A DNA stretch of 64,000 bases, from NCBI GenBank assembly GCA_029721515.1, contig CM056559.1, forward strand, positions 15,863,001 through 15,927,000. Direction: 5' to 3'. The stretch comes from Synanceia verrucosa (taxonomy: Eukaryota > Chordata > Actinopteri > Perciformes > Synanceiidae). Under the pieces are notes generated by a model. That model did not search any database, had not been told where the DNA came from, and saw only the letters and a program-made list of their open reading frames with translations. The stretch's first letter is position 1. Each line of letters starts with the position of its first letter. Shown here piece after piece: positions 1 to 11,499 of the stretch. Made by a program: the position numbers and the translations under genes.

Positions 1-54
1 TTTTTCTTATATGTGGGATGGTGTCGTCGGTCATGAAAATCATCATCAGAATGC

Positions 55-939
55 TGTAAGGGCTCCATTTTGGGGGGAGCCCAAACGCATGACTCTGAGA
101 CAGGATGTACGGTGCAAGAGTCTTTATTCAAATCAGCAGCAGCAAGTGAGCACAGCATTTCCAGCTGGGAGATGGAGAAAAGTGTGTGCCTCCAGGTGAG
201 AGGGGACGCGCGCCAGGGAAGCCCTACACTGGTGCTACACTCAATTACAAAAAGGGAAAAATCAAAACCACTCATAAAACAGGAGGGAAATCAATTTAAC
301 ATTACCTGTAGAAAATAAAGAAGCTCTTTCTAGATGGCTACAAAACAGAAACTTAGCTCTCACTGAGGCTAGACAAACAGGGGAGACTGAAGGCGCTAGT
401 GACAGGCACACAAGGAACAAGGCTGGAGGAAAACTACAATGTACACTAATCAGAAAAAAAGACCATCTACAACACATGAACTATGAGGAGGAACTAAGCT
501 ATCCAAATAAATGACTAAAGACCACTCTAAATTAGAGAGTAACTACACTCACGGGGAGGACTGAAAAAACTAGAAACAAAAGGAGACAGCACAGACTGGA
601 AACTAAGAAACGCAAAGACTGCTCTAAGGTCAGAAAACTAGAAACAAAAAGCTGCACTTAGGCGACAAATCTTACAAAGACGAATCGCTCGGATGAATTG
701 GGGATACAGGAAATGCAGGAACTGGAGACGACTAGCAAGACAGAGACATGGGACAAGACGATATTGAAACAAAGACAAAGGAGGTAAGGACTAATTATAT
801 ATGAAGTAAGGGGCAACAGGTGAAAACCATTAGGGCGGGGCTTGACAATCACGGTAAAACAAGAGGGTAGGAAGCAAAGTGATCTGAAACAATAGGGAGA
901 CATGGTTACTTTCAAAATAGAACAGGAAGAGACAGGACA
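55..939 (-). mobile_element. LTR of a retrotransposon family (copy 1 of 3)
   Basis: Read on the minus strand this starts TGTCC, has a TATA-like ATATATAAT, an AATAAA signal about 80 bp before its end and finishes in CA, which is LTR architecture. It aligns in patches with two other segments of the window, 42905-43704 and 12967-13634: the shared parts are the C-C-C-A-A-A-C/A-G-C-A-T-G-A-C block near the low end, a 'caatcaggg..ggg' block and an 'aaaatagaacagg..gacaagac' block at the high end. No internal retroelement genes flank it, so it is a solo LTR or a fragment. The ends are set by comparison and no clean target duplication is visible. Confidence 0.55.
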
Positions 940-1420
940 AACATGCAGGGATCCACGTGTGTTCCTCTGGTCCATATCTCTCCCTCCCTGCTGGTATAGC
1001 CTGCACGCCGGCGTGGCACTGACTCCGCAGGTGGCTTACCCATACTGCAAGCTCCTTCCAGTGGCAGAGAGGCAGCAGAGGGTGGATTTTTTTCACTGCC
1101 GCCACAGAGGATGTGTTCCCGTCCTCAATCTCTACCGTCTGGACGATGTCCTGGATTTCTTCGATACGGGCTTGGAGTCAAATGACTCCGTCCCTCCCAC
1201 GATTCTCCACGTGAGTTTTGCCCCCCCCCCGCTGGAGAGGCTAGAGCCCGATATCTACCCGTTGGGGGCACATCCAGGTGTCCCTGGGGTCCCTGTGTCA
1301 GAAACTACCTCCTTGCCAGCCATAGCAGCTCTTCTTCGGGAGCTTCTGTATATCACTGTATTGAAAAGAAGGTGGCAACATCTCCTCTGTCACACTCAGA
1401 GGTTTGCCCCACACGTGTTG
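940..1420 (+). other. Unassigned open stretch upstream of DIRS remnant
   Basis: One frame is open from about 902 to 1423 (173 codons) and reads like a real protein in its middle part, with phrases such as YPYCKLLPVAERQ, GCVPVLNLYRLDDVLDFFDTG and APPPLERLEPDIYP. I do not recognise the family. It runs into the minisatellite that precedes the DIRS RT fragment, so it may be part of that element's first gene, but the other DIRS copy (45.4-49.9 kb) has different sequence at the matching place. The start lies inside the neighbouring LTR, so the true beginning is not known. Confidence 0.3.
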
Positions 1421-1437
1421 TAACCACACATGTGTGA

Positions 1438-1780
1438 TTATGAGCCCACGAGTGCTGTCACTAATCCTCGTGTGGACAACGCGCACATGTGTCTGTCTGT
1501 GTGCAGCGTCTCTTCTCCTCATCCTCCAGTGTGTGAGAGTTATGAGCCCACAAGTGCTGTCATTACAGCTTGTGTGGACAGCGCACACATGTCTCTGTGC
1601 ACAGCGTCTCCTCTCCTCATCTTCCGGTCTGTGAGAGTTATGAGCCAACGAGTGCCATCATTACACCTTGTGTGGACAACGCGCACACACATCTGTCTGT
1701 GTGCAGCATCTCCTCTCTCCATCCTCTGGTGTGTGAGAGTTGTGAATGCCCCTCAATGTCACATTTACGAGCCTTCTTCT
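1438..1780 (+). repeat. DIRS-associated 102-bp minisatellite, three units
   Basis: Three head-to-tail units begin with TTATGAGCC at 1438, 1540 and 1638, and a decayed fourth begins at 1740. Period is 98-102 bp. Each unit contains a 'gtgtggacaacgcgcacatg' type block followed by a 'gtgcagcgtctcctctcctcatc' type block. The same unit, in the opposite orientation and with the same 102-bp period, occurs at 48700-49020 just upstream of the RT gene of the minus-strand DIRS element, which ties this array to that family. Confidence 0.8.
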
Positions 1781-2310
1781 CCTAAATGGCGACTTTGGTA
1801 TGGTTTCACATGCTGACGTTCGAACAGGTGCTGGAATGTATTCACCAGGATGACTGGTTCACTTCCATAGACCTGAAAGACGTGTATTTTCATGTCTCCA
1901 TCATCTCGAAACAGGAAATTCCTGCTTTTTTCATTCCATGGGAGGCAGTCCCACTACAACCGTCTGCCATTCGGTTATTCCCTGGCTTCCCATTAGCAGA
2001 AACACATGATTTCCATTCCTCCCTCAGTGGGCCTCGATTCAGCCCACTAGAGAAATCCTCACACCCTGTCAGCAGGGATGCCTCTGGGTAGAGCTGTGTC
2101 ACACATCTCACTGTTGACAGATGAATCCCTCTCAGGGTGGGGAGGAATGTGTCTGTCACAGATGTGGGGGGCAGTGGCCAGAGACTCACTTGTCTCTCCA
2201 CTTAAATGTGGTTTCCACGCCTGAGGCAGCTGGAGGGGAGATTCTCAGAAAGGAGACAATTCTTCTGTACAGTACCATAAATAGTCACAGACTGGTTACT
2301 TCCCACTAAC
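1781..2310 (+). pseudogene. DIRS reverse transcriptase/RNase H fragment, internally deleted
   Basis: The segment 1797-1970 encodes the same RT region as residues 142-200 of the minus-strand DIRS pol (motif TSIDLK, here followed by D-V-Y-F-H, retaining the first catalytic Asp). At about 1990 the sequence jumps to a part corresponding to 47.48-47.27 kb of the other copy, the start of the RNase H region with the 'GGQWPETHLS..LN' stretch. Everything between, including the catalytic FLDD box, is deleted. Frames change several times. This is a dead plus-strand relative of the 45.4-49.9 kb element. Confidence 0.8.
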
Positions 2311-3395
2311 TTATGGTAAAGGTCACAGACTAAATCATTGAACTACCTACTCACAGCTTTCACATGCAGCAATTGTGACTGTGCGGCAAAATTTTTAGAG
2401 GACAAGAAAAGTTCACTATACACTATTTGGCATGCCAGCACATCCCAAACCACACATCAACATTTAGGAGCCATCATTTAACAAAAACCCCAAAACTCAC
2501 CAGAACCACCTGCAGCAAAAACTTTTTTCTGACTTCACAATAAATTTACTGCTAAATTAAATTGCGTTACCTGGGTCTATGGACGATCCAGACTTGAGAC
2601 AGAGTGGTGTGAATATCAGCAAAGTTAGGAATTTTGAATAACTTTTTTAAATACCCTTTGTATTGGGCCTTTTGCTGATATTCAGCATCACTTTGTTCAG
2701 TCAGCAGATCTCCTTTAGCCCAAGGTTAGCAAGTTGCCGACAATGCCATATTGCGGAAGAAAAAAACTCCTTTAGGTCCAATTTTTTGGCTGGTTCAGAT
2801 GAGTTTTATTCACTGTGCAGTGGAGACAGAATTTCACAGCAAGTCTGTAGAATTCTCTGGTTAGAGTGAGTTTTATTTTTTAAAATTTTATACAGAAAAC
2901 AACAGGTTAAACAAAAGGTGAAAGCTGGATGTCTTTGAACATCAAACATTTGTATTCAGATTAAATCATGCTATGGGTGCGGACAAGGCGTCTGAGGCTT
3001 CGTCCACATGAGAACAGCACAATGATGCTGGCATGATTTTTCTTTGTGGATTCTAAAGTTTTTGTGTCCACACACACAACATTGCTAAAAGTATTTCCGT
3101 TTCCAATAACGAGTGACAAGGATGTAATACATAGGCCACATCGATAGATAGGTGGCGCTGCAAAGAAACGCGGAGAGACCAAAAGAACGAAAGAATGCAA
3201 TGAGTACTTGTTATTTAAGCCCACCAAGTGCAAACACAAACATTATACTGTGAAAAAAAAAGCAAAAATACTTTTGAAATTAGCAGCGCCTGTATCACAT
3301 ATGCTCCTCTGTAATCTGCCATCATTGTTCAAGAAGTTGTGACCAGCTGATGCGCGTTGTTTGTTAAGCTCCTACTTCTGGTCACAATATGATGT
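2311..3395. other. No gene recognised
   Basis: AT-rich sequence with only short random frames. I see no family, splice pattern or terminal repeats that I can name. Confidence 0.5.
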
Positions 3396-3399
3396 GACG

Positions 3400-3975
3400 T
3401 CATCATTAGCATTTTGGGCAGCTTGTCCAAGTAGAGTTACCAGTGCAAATGGACAGTTGATCCGATAGCTTTGTATTAAAATCATCTAACGTTTGACTTA
3501 TATCGACTAATAAACTGGAACAATCCCCCCAGTGTTCACCGCAGCTACTCTGATGTTCACATGTTGCCGAGCAAAACGAAACTGGACAAAAAGTGGTGAT
3601 TTTGGTGAAACTGGCCTCTATTCTCCTCCAGATAAAACAAGAATGGAACAAGGTGAGGAAACAAATGTTTCTTTTCATGATGAAATAGAGAGTATCTTCT
3701 TCATTTGAATTATTCTGTGTTTATAGAGTCATCATGCAAAATAAATTAAAAAAAATACTCAAAATGGCCAAAAACACTGGCACAAGCCACTTCCACAGTT
3801 TTATAAAATCGCTGGCAGTCAATGAGTTAATAAACACATTCAGTGCAGATATTTTACCTTCTTTCTGTTTGCTCATGCAAATTGAAACAGTTAATATAGA
3901 TTAACAAATAACGATATTTAATTATAATTAATCAAAATTTATCCACAACAATGTGTGATTGCGTGTGACAGCCCT
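3400..3975 (-). repeat. Dispersed repeat family 'R2', deleted copy C
   Basis: The blocks 'cagttgatc.g.tag', 'tatatcgactaataaact' (3500-3517) and 'gctgctctgatgttcacatgttgcc' match the repeat at 24960-27090 in the same orientation, with about 275 bp missing between the first two. The end at 3800-3975, with 'aataaacac.ttcagtgcagatat' and 'attaatcaaaatttatccaca..gacagccct', matches 26935-27090. Between them lies an unrelated 200-bp block (3575-3790) also found at 37190-37385. This is a non-autonomous repeat of unproven class. Confidence 0.55.
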
Positions 3976-4677
3976 AGTTTCAATCAGAGTAGCTCTAGAA
4001 CATTTGAGTATTTGGAATTTGAGTTGACATTGTTTTATCAATAAAATAGATGCTTCCTCTGTCAAGCAGTTTACCACTAAACTCAAAAGTGGAATTTTTT
4101 CCCTCCTCAGATATGCTTTCTCTTTTCTCTTCATCTGTTTTTTTTTTTCATTTTTGCTGCTCTGAGACTTACCACCTTTCTTCGTCCTCCTATTGTTTCC
4201 CCTTTAATCCCATTTCTCCTCATGGAACAATGCAAATGTATTGATGAATCTGCACAGTACATTATTTACACACAGTTATCCAAGCAAAGAAGATTCTATT
4301 GCCTCCTTGAGCATTGGTCCCACATAGCTCCATAGTGTTGATAGCAGCAAACACAGATAGCAGCAATCTGCTGAAAGCCCTAGGTTCCCCCAGCAACTCT
4401 CTAATCCACAATCTGTCAATAATGGATTGACGTCTGACAAGATGTGGTGGAGAGAAATAGGAAACCCATTGAAATGTTACAAAGGTTTGATGTGATATGT
4501 CAGGTACCCCCTTCCTTAAACATGACACCCTCTTCAAGCTCGGACTGCTGAGTGGAGAAATGCAATCTCTTATCTTGTCATTCTTATTGCAGGAGGAAAG
4601 TCTAGAAAAAGAGAGAAGTGGGAGTTGACAGAGGAGGAAGAGAGTGTGAGTCGAGGAAAAAGTATAAGAAAGGTTTA
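3976..4677. other. No gene recognised
   Basis: Anonymous sequence with a short pyrimidine run near 4135-4150 and a GA-rich patch near 4600-4660. A 145-codon minus-strand frame exists but shows no family features. Confidence 0.5.
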
Positions 4678-5217
4678 CAGTCAGTATGTTTACATGCACT
4701 ACGAGAAAGTCGACTTATTGCCTTAGTCCGGCTAATATTGAAATTTTGAAAGCCATATATACCCCTTAGTCTGGAGTTTTTATAATTGGACTATTCATGC
4801 CAGATACTGCGGTTCTAATTCAAGCTTTTCCAGCATGTATATGCAAACCACGGTTAGCCGGACTATTGATTGGCCTAGGCACTCCCCCTTCAGGAAGTGA
4901 TAAGACCACGGAAGCGGGAATAACAACAGTCACAGCATGACAACACAGTAGCAGAAAAAGAAGATGAGTAACAATGAAGAATAAAAACAACATTGAAGAA
5001 GACATGGCAAAGAGTGGTCAATCTGTGCACTTCTGGAGTGAAGAAGAGTTCATGCTTATCCAGCTGACCTCGTGTTTCGGAGTTGAACGTACCTCACTCA
5101 ATAATTCGATTCTCTTGCCACGCATGTACACTCAGATTTCTCAGAAACTCCAGTTAAATCATTCACGTGGTTATTGCCAATAGCTTGGCTTAGAGGTGCA
5201 TGTAAATGTACTGACTG
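4678..5217. mobile_element. 540-bp MITE with 22-bp inverted ends
   Basis: The left end (4678-4699) begins CAGTCAGTATGTTTACATGC and the right end (5196-5217), read in reverse complement, begins CAGTCAGTACATTTACATGC; 20 of 22 positions agree. The interior carries no transposase. A direct target duplication is not obvious, so the superfamily is open. The length and ends fit a non-autonomous DNA transposon. Confidence 0.65.
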
Positions 5218-6560
5218 AGATGGAGCAAACTGTATATCTGTTAGGAGCTGTAATCCTATTCTACACAGTTGAATGTAGTACACAGAGTAAAAATCTAGAA
5301 TACTGAAGCAGAGAGAAAAGGAAGGAGGGAGATGTGATGCATAGGAAAAAAGGAGGAAAAGGGGGCTGGAGACGAGGTGTAGGTTCAAGAGATGGAGGTG
5401 AAATCATTGCATGAGGGGTGATATGAACTGAGACAGGGAGGGATGAGGAAGAGAAAGTGAGAGCTCGATACACACTGATTTTTTCCTCTGGTCGTCTTGT
5501 AGTGAGAGCTACATCACAGATGAGACTGTGCCTGTATCAAGTAAAAAAAAAAAGATAATGCAGCAAATTTAATCCCAAACTGTACTGCATCTCATAACTC
5601 GTAATGTGCTACACATTCAGCCAGTATCAGAGCAGGACTGCCGGCTGCTGCTACTGCTGCAGGTCTAGATCCAAAATGGGAAACAGGCAAGAAAAGCAAT
5701 ATGTTTTAATGAGCTTGGGTACCACAGAGAGAGAGACTAAATTTCCCAGAGTCCCAGGCTGACAATATGTATACGAACCCCTGCTAACAGCCCTGGCATG
5801 ACACTTGCATTACATGGAGAACTAGAAATTAACATGATAAACAAGCACACACACATACAGACACACAATGTTATTTCCTGCTCACTATTTTCATAAAAAG
5901 CTGAGCGGACTGCAGCATAAACAAAGCTCTTGGCAGGCAGCTCCAGTGATGTTGGGCCTTTTAATGAATTTGATTTCATCCTGCCATTTCAGGCAATGAA
6001 CATACAAGCTTAAGATGCATGGGGTTGTAAATTTGTGAATATTGGTTCATGAGTAGTGTGACATGCTCACAGGAAAAAGGTTAGAGAAAAGGACTGTCAG
6101 CTGGAGTCTGTAAATGTGTGTCAGGCAGAGTTGGGGGTTACGCATTGTTAAGTAGCATGTTACTGTAATTTGTGTGTTTATGGAACAGGAGATGTGTGTT
6201 TCTGTCTGTCTGTGTGTATCTGCGTGGGTGTGGGTGGGCATGTGTGTGTGGAGGAGGTTTGACATATTGAACACTGGCACAGAGACCGTATGCAGATCAA
6301 CCCATAACAAATGAAGTTGTGTGTGCAATTTTTACTAGTACATCATGTTACCAAGAACTCTTAGTACATATATTTAGAAGAGTGCATACATGTGTAACAA
6401 ACACCTCATCTTAAGCATGCACACTTACTGTACTTGTACCAGTTGGTTGCCAGCCAGCTAACACACACAAATTGGTGTAATGACATGCTAAGATGAAGAT
6501 TTGTCTGATTGACGGCAATTTCACAGGAAACGAATGCACGGCTGTATGCTCGACTATGAA
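5218..6560. other. No gene recognised; GT-rich patch
   Basis: Anonymous sequence. A GT-rich microsatellite-like patch lies at about 6160-6250. No coding or element features were identified. Confidence 0.5.
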
Positions 6561-6619
6561 AGCTCTGAGCGGAGCGGACAGTCCGCCCGGTACCGCACTG
6601 CTGACAGTCTATCCTGTGA

Positions 6620-6740
6620 AACTGTGTGGGTTGATTTGAAAAGTCCGGTCGCGCGCACGGACCTTGGGGACATCCGTTTGAGTATGTGTGGACCTCCAGG
6701 GTGTCCGCTCCGCAGAGGTCCGCATGAGTATCAATTGGCC
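6620..6740 (-). repeat. Fragment of dispersed repeat family R2 (copy E)
   Basis: The run 'cggaccttggggacatccg.ttgagtatg.g.ggacct' followed by 'gtccgctccg' parallels 25240-25310 of copy B, where 'agaccttgcagacatcc' is followed by 'gtccgctctga'. Only this GC-richer core is present. Confidence 0.4.
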
Positions 6741-7169
6741 TTTACAAACCAATTATGTCAATAAGTCACTGGACTTTTTTTTTATTCAACTTTTTATTCA
6801 TTAACAAGAATAAACAGGATATACATGTTGTACTTATGTGTATGCATCACAATTTCCAAATAAAAATCCAGTGGAAAAAAAAAGTCAAACTCAAAGCAAG
6901 TATGTACCCCTTTATGTCCTAGTCAAAATTCATGATAATGGATTATCAACTTAATGAAAGAAACTTACATCTACAATTACATCCTGTACAGTTATCCCAC
7001 TGATATGATACACCAGAAACTGAGAAATGGTAAGTGTACAATTTAACAAATAAAAAAAATAACAAGTTGTTGCGGAATAATGGCCATCATACTGGTGTAA
7101 AACGAGGCTAAAGCAAGGAGGAACATTGTTGGGACAAGCAAAAAGCTCAGCCCAGAGGACATGTCTGGG

Positions 7170-7600
7170 CAAAGCACAGATGTGTGACGTGTGTAGTGGT
7201 ACACTGTGAAGAGACTAAAGAATGTTCACTATAAAACAATAATCCTGAAATAAAGGATCAGGTCAAATGGATGATTGTCAATGTGTATGGCAAAAGGTGT
7301 ATGCTGTTGTATACAGCTGTGATATCAGGGGAGGGACGAGTGATATTTAAATGTTTTTAAAAAAAAGGGAACCAACCGTAGTCAGACACTATTAAAATAG
7401 AATTTGATGTGATAATTGTGGAAAATCCGAGGTGATAATGCCAAAAGAAGGAGGTCTTGGGGAGTCTCCTCCCCAAGACCAAAAACTGTATAAAAGAAAA
7501 GGTTTCACTTGTGGTTTCAGAGTTGCTCCGGACAACTCAATGGTGTTTAATCTGTCTGTGGGGCTGAAATAAACACCAAATCAACTTTGGAAGGGTGACT
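7170..7600 (+). other. Possible LTR-like promoter segment
   Basis: This stretch contains TATAAAAG at about 7490 and AATAAA at 7569, about 80 bp apart, an LTR-like spacing. Upstream is a perfect 12-bp hairpin at 7453-7480 with a 4-nt loop. It lies inside the presumed L1 3' region. I could not fix either end, so an LTR insertion is only a suggestion. Confidence 0.3.
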
Positions 7601-7703
7601 CTTTGCCTTCATTTTGAGTGTGAGCTCCAAGCCATTGCTGAGGGAGAAGACTTAGAAAGTTCTTCAGATTTACTGGTCCAAAGAAATGTGGATGATCTGA
7701 CGG

Positions 7704-8178
7704 TGTCAGGATCCTAGTGTTTCCTTGTGTTCCCCTCCCTTTTGTGGGCGTGTGTCTTGTCCTCTCTGTCTGTTGTGTTTTTGTCTGGAGCTGGGCGGAG
7801 CTGCAGTTGATCACTCACCTGCACACGATCAGCAATCTGCAATCAAGCCACCTGCCACTCTCCCCTGCATATAAGCCTGGTTGAGTTCACCACTCATCGC
7901 CAGATTACCTCTGTGGTAGTAAGACGCAAAATTGGCTCTGTAATCTTCTTCAACCTGTTTGTATTCCATCGTGCCAATCCTGACTGCACTCTCCGTTCCC
8001 AGCTCCTGCCTTTGCCTGCTCTCGGACCCGGATCCAAAACCACCACCTCTGCACCACTCCAGCTCCCGCTCCAGTCCTCGATCCTTTATACCCACATTCA
8101 TTAAAGTCTTTTCTTTTGCCAACCAGTCCCGCAGTTGTGTTGTCTGCATTGTAGGTCCACCTCCCATCAACCATGACA
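7704..8178 (+). mobile_element. Solo LTR (475 bp) with 5-bp target duplication
   Basis: The element begins TGTCAGGATC and ends ACCATGACA, so its termini are TGTCA..TGACA. It is flanked on both sides by GACGG (7699-7703 and 8179-8183), a perfect 5-bp duplication as made by retroviral-type integrases. Inside are a TATA-like 'gcatataag' near 7868 and an ATTAAA signal near 8100, in that order, so the LTR reads rightwards. No internal genes remain, consistent with recombination between two LTRs. The superfamily (Gypsy or ERV) cannot be told from an LTR alone. Confidence 0.85.
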
Positions 8179-8389
8179 GACGGGACATCAGAGATGACAA
8201 AGTATAAAAGGAAAAAAGTGACCATGACAGGAGCATAATTCTAAGCAACCACAATACTGATGACAGTACCCCCCAAAAAATAAAAAAAATACATAAATTG
8301 TGCAACCATGTATAATTCAATGGAATTTTGAGAATGGTATACTGAAAAAAGAAACAAAATGAACAAAGAACAAAATGTGGAACCAGATG

Positions 8390-8532
8390 AGTGGAGTCAA
8401 AACAAGGAGGTTTTTATCATTTTACCCAGCATTTTATCCATAAGTCTCTGTAGTTTGACCACGAAGTCCATAAACTCTCAAATTTATCTTTTTCAAACTT
8501 GACAATGAATGTTAGCTTCTCCATTTCAAAAA
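8390..8532 (-). pseudogene. L1 ORF2 C-terminal fragment
   Basis: Read on the minus strand from the Tc1 junction, this encodes M-E-K-L-T-F-I-V-K-F-E-K-D-K-F followed by W-S-N-Y, a pattern seen at the extreme C-terminus of fish L1-type ORF2 proteins. It continues the frame broken by the Tc1 element at 8533. Stops appear soon afterwards, and 3' untranslated sequence follows. Confidence 0.5.
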
Positions 8533-8635
8533 TACACTATATTGCCAAAAGTATTCACTCACCCATCCAAATAATCTGAATCAGGTGTTCCTATCACTTC
8601 CATGGCCACAGGTGTATAAAATCAAGAACCTAGGC

Positions 8636-9683
8636 ATGCAGACTGCTTTTACAAACATTTGTGAAAGAATCGGTCGCTCTCAGGAGCTCAGTGAATTCCA
8701 GTGTGGAACTGTGATAGGATGCCACCTGTGCAACAAATCTAGTAGTGAAATTTCCTCGCTCCTAAATATTCCACAGTCAGCTGTATTATAAGAACGTGGA
8801 AGTGTTTGGGAACGACAGCAACACAGCCACAAAGTGGTAGGGCATGTAAACTGATGGAGCGGGGTCAGTAGATGCTAAGGTGCATAGTGCGAAGAGGTCG
8901 CCAACTTTCTGCAAAGTCAATCGCTGCAGATCTCCAAACTTTATGTGGCCTTCAGATTAGGTCAAGAACAGTGTACAGAGAGCTTCATGGAATGGGTTTC
9001 CTTGGCCGAGCAGCTGCATCCAAGCCATACATCACCAAGTGCAATGCAAAGTGTCGGATGCAGTGGTGTAAAGTACGCTGCCACTGGACTCTAGAGCAGT
9101 GGAGACGCGTTCTCTGGAGTGACAAATCACGCTTCTCCATCTGGCAATCTGATGGACGAGTCTGGGTTTGGCGGTTGCCAGGAGAACGATACTTGTCGGA
9201 CTGCATTGTGCCATGTGTAAAGTTTGGTGGAGAGGGGATTATGGTGTGGGGTCATTTTTCTGGAGCTGGGCAGAGCCCCTTAGTTCCAGTGAAAGGAACT
9301 CTGAATGCCTAGCATAGCAAGACATTTTGGACAATTCCATGCTCCCAACTTTGTGGGAACAGTTTGGAGCTGGCCCTTTCCTCTTCCAACATGACTGTGC
9401 ACCAGTGCACAAAGCAAGGTCCATAAAGACATGGATGACAGAGTCTGGTGTGGATGAAGTTGACTGGCCTGCACAGAGTCCTGAGCTCAACCCGATAGAA
9501 CACCTTTGGGATGAATTAGAGCGGAGGCTGACAGCCAGGCCTTCTCGTCCAATATCAGTGTGTGACCTCACAAATACTCTTCTGGAAGAATGGTCAAAAA
9601 TTCCCATAAACACACTCCTAAACCTTGTGGACAGTCTTCCCAGAAGAGTTGAAGCTGTAAAGGGTGGACAGACGTCATATTGA
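8636..9683 (+). pseudogene. Tc1-like transposase, broken
   Basis: A DNA cut-and-paste transposase of the Tc1 DD34E type. The N-terminal helix-turn-helix part is at 8636-8870, with stops at about 8788 and near 8850. The catalytic region follows: L-W-S-D-K-S-R-F (first Asp) near 9114-9137, the G-G-E-G-I-M-V-W-G block at 9228-9251, F-Q-H-D-C-A-P-V-H (second Asp) near 9379-9405, and S-P-E-L-N-P-I-E-H-L-W (catalytic Glu) near 9478-9510. A stop at 9310 and a frame change to 9327 split the last third. All three acidic residues are kept but no single frame encodes them. It is non-functional. Confidence 0.9.
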
Positions 9684-9715
9684 ACCCTATGGATTAGGAA
9701 TAGGATGTCACTTAA

Positions 9716-11433
9716 CTAACTGAAGTTATTCTAATTGGCCCCGAAAATCTCAGAAATAAACCATCTAATGACTTATTTACTTTAGATGGCTTTTCACCAG
9801 CCTCGAGCACCACTGTTAGGAATCTAGGGGTAATTTTTGACCAAGATATGTCCTTCAACGTCCACATGAAACAAACAGCTAGAACTGCTTTTTTCCATCT
9901 GCGTAACATTACAAAAATCAGGCATATTCTCTCTCAAAACGATGCAGAAAAATTAGCCCATGCATTTGTAACTTCTAGGCTGGACTATTGCAATTCATTA
10001 TTATCAGGTTGCCCCAATAAGTCTATCAAGACTCTCCAACTGATCCAGAACGCTGCAGCATGTGTTCTGACCAGAACAAGGAAAATAGAACATATTTCTC
10101 CTGTGTTAGCCTCTCTGCACTGGCTCTCTGTAAAATCTAGAATAGAATTTAAAATCCTCCTCTTCACATGAAAGGCACTGAATGCTCAGGCACCATCTTA
10201 TCTTAAAGAGCTAATAGTGCCTTATAACCCAGCTAGAACTCTGCACAGAATGCAGGACTATTAGAGGTTCCAAGGGTTTATAAAAGTAGAATGGGAGCTA
10301 GAGCTTTCAGTTATCAAGCTCCTGTTCTGTGGAAGTCCCTCTTTCAGTCCGAGAGGCAGACACCATCCCCTTATTCTTGAGACTTTCCTTTTTGATAGTG
10401 CTTATAGTTAGGACTGATCCAAGGCTGACTCAGGCTGCCTTGGATAAATCCTTAGTTATGCTGCTATAGGTCTAGACTGCCGGGGGAATTGTGGGAATGA
10501 CACACTGAGCTTTTCTTCTTCTTTATTTGGATGCCTCCATTAAGTCATTTTACTAACTCATCTTCTTCCCCAGAGTCCCTGTGCTTTCAGCTCCCAGGTG
10601 TCTGCGAGCTGAGGCTACGTGGTGGGAAGGAGGTTGTGTCATCCAGGCTTCATCTGTCGTAATGGTGGTGAGATGGAGAAGAGGCGATGCTGCTCAGGTT
10701 GTATCTGTTAGAGTAGTGGAGAAGAGGATGTGTTTACTCTTCCTCCCTTTGTCAAATGCTGCAGGTTAATTTTGTGCCTCGTAGTCCCTGTGTGTTCTCA
10801 TCTCACACGTATCCATTGATCCAGTATACCTGGTGGAGTAGAGGTTGGACAGACCAGTCAGGCTTCATCTTCTGGTATTGAGTGATGTGGTGGTGATGAG
10901 GTCATCTTGCGGAGGCTTCTCCTGTTTGGTGTGGTGGAGTGGAAGACGTGCTGCCCAGGCTTCTTCTGGTTGGTGTGGTGGAGAGGAGGACGTGCTGCCC
11001 AGGCTTCTTCTGGTTGGCGTGGTGGAAAGGAAGACGTGCTGCTCATCCATTGCTAATAGCTTGATGATGCTCTTCATCCCCTTGGACACCCTCATACAAT
11101 TCTATATATACACTGTATATTACCTGTTGTTATATTGAGTTGGACATTTTCATACAATTTCATATGTAGTGTTAATGTGTTTTCATTGTTGTTATTCTGT
11201 GCACATCTATTGCACATCTGTCCATCCTGGAAGAGGGATCCCTCTGTCGCTCTTCCTGAGGTTTCTTCCGTTTCTTTTTCCCTGTTCCCTGGGTTTTTTT
11301 GGGGAGTTTTTTCTTAGTCGATGCGAGGGTCATTTGTAAAGGACAGAGAGTGTCATATCCTGTACAGATTGTGAAGCCCAATGGGGCAAATTCATAATTT
11401 GTGATATTGGGCTATACAAATAAACATGACTTG
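9716..11433 (+). mobile_element. L2/Maui-like LINE, 5'-truncated, inside Tc1
   Basis: The first 450 bp (9719-10168) encode the C-terminal part of an L2-type reverse transcriptase protein, with N-L-G-V-I-F-D, A-F-V-T-S-R-L-D-Y-C-N-S-L-L and L-I-Q-N-A-A-A; a stop at 10169 is followed by more of the same frame. The 3' untranslated region ends in 'gatattgggctatacaaataaa' and a short TTGAC-type tail, the hallmark of this fish family. ACTTAA flanks both ends (9710-9715 and 11434-11439). Related 3' ends occur at 54430-54815 and 42765-42870. Confidence 0.85.
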
Positions 11434-11499
11434 ACTTAAGTTCATATGCGAGTCAAGGCAGGTGAGCGAATACTTTTGGCAATATAGTGTAGATGTCAG

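Larger units (their letters stand above)
8535..11489 (+). mobile_element. Tc1-like transposon 1, containing an L2 LINE
   Basis: The ends are perfect inverted repeats of at least 22 bp starting CACTATATTGCCAAAAGTAT (8535-8556 and 11468-11489), each flanked by TA (8533-8534, 11490-11491), the duplication made by Tc1/mariner transposases. The transposase gene is at 8636-9683. The element is about 1.2 kb without the L2 insertion at 9716-11433. It sits inside the coding sequence of the L1-like LINE. Confidence 0.92.
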
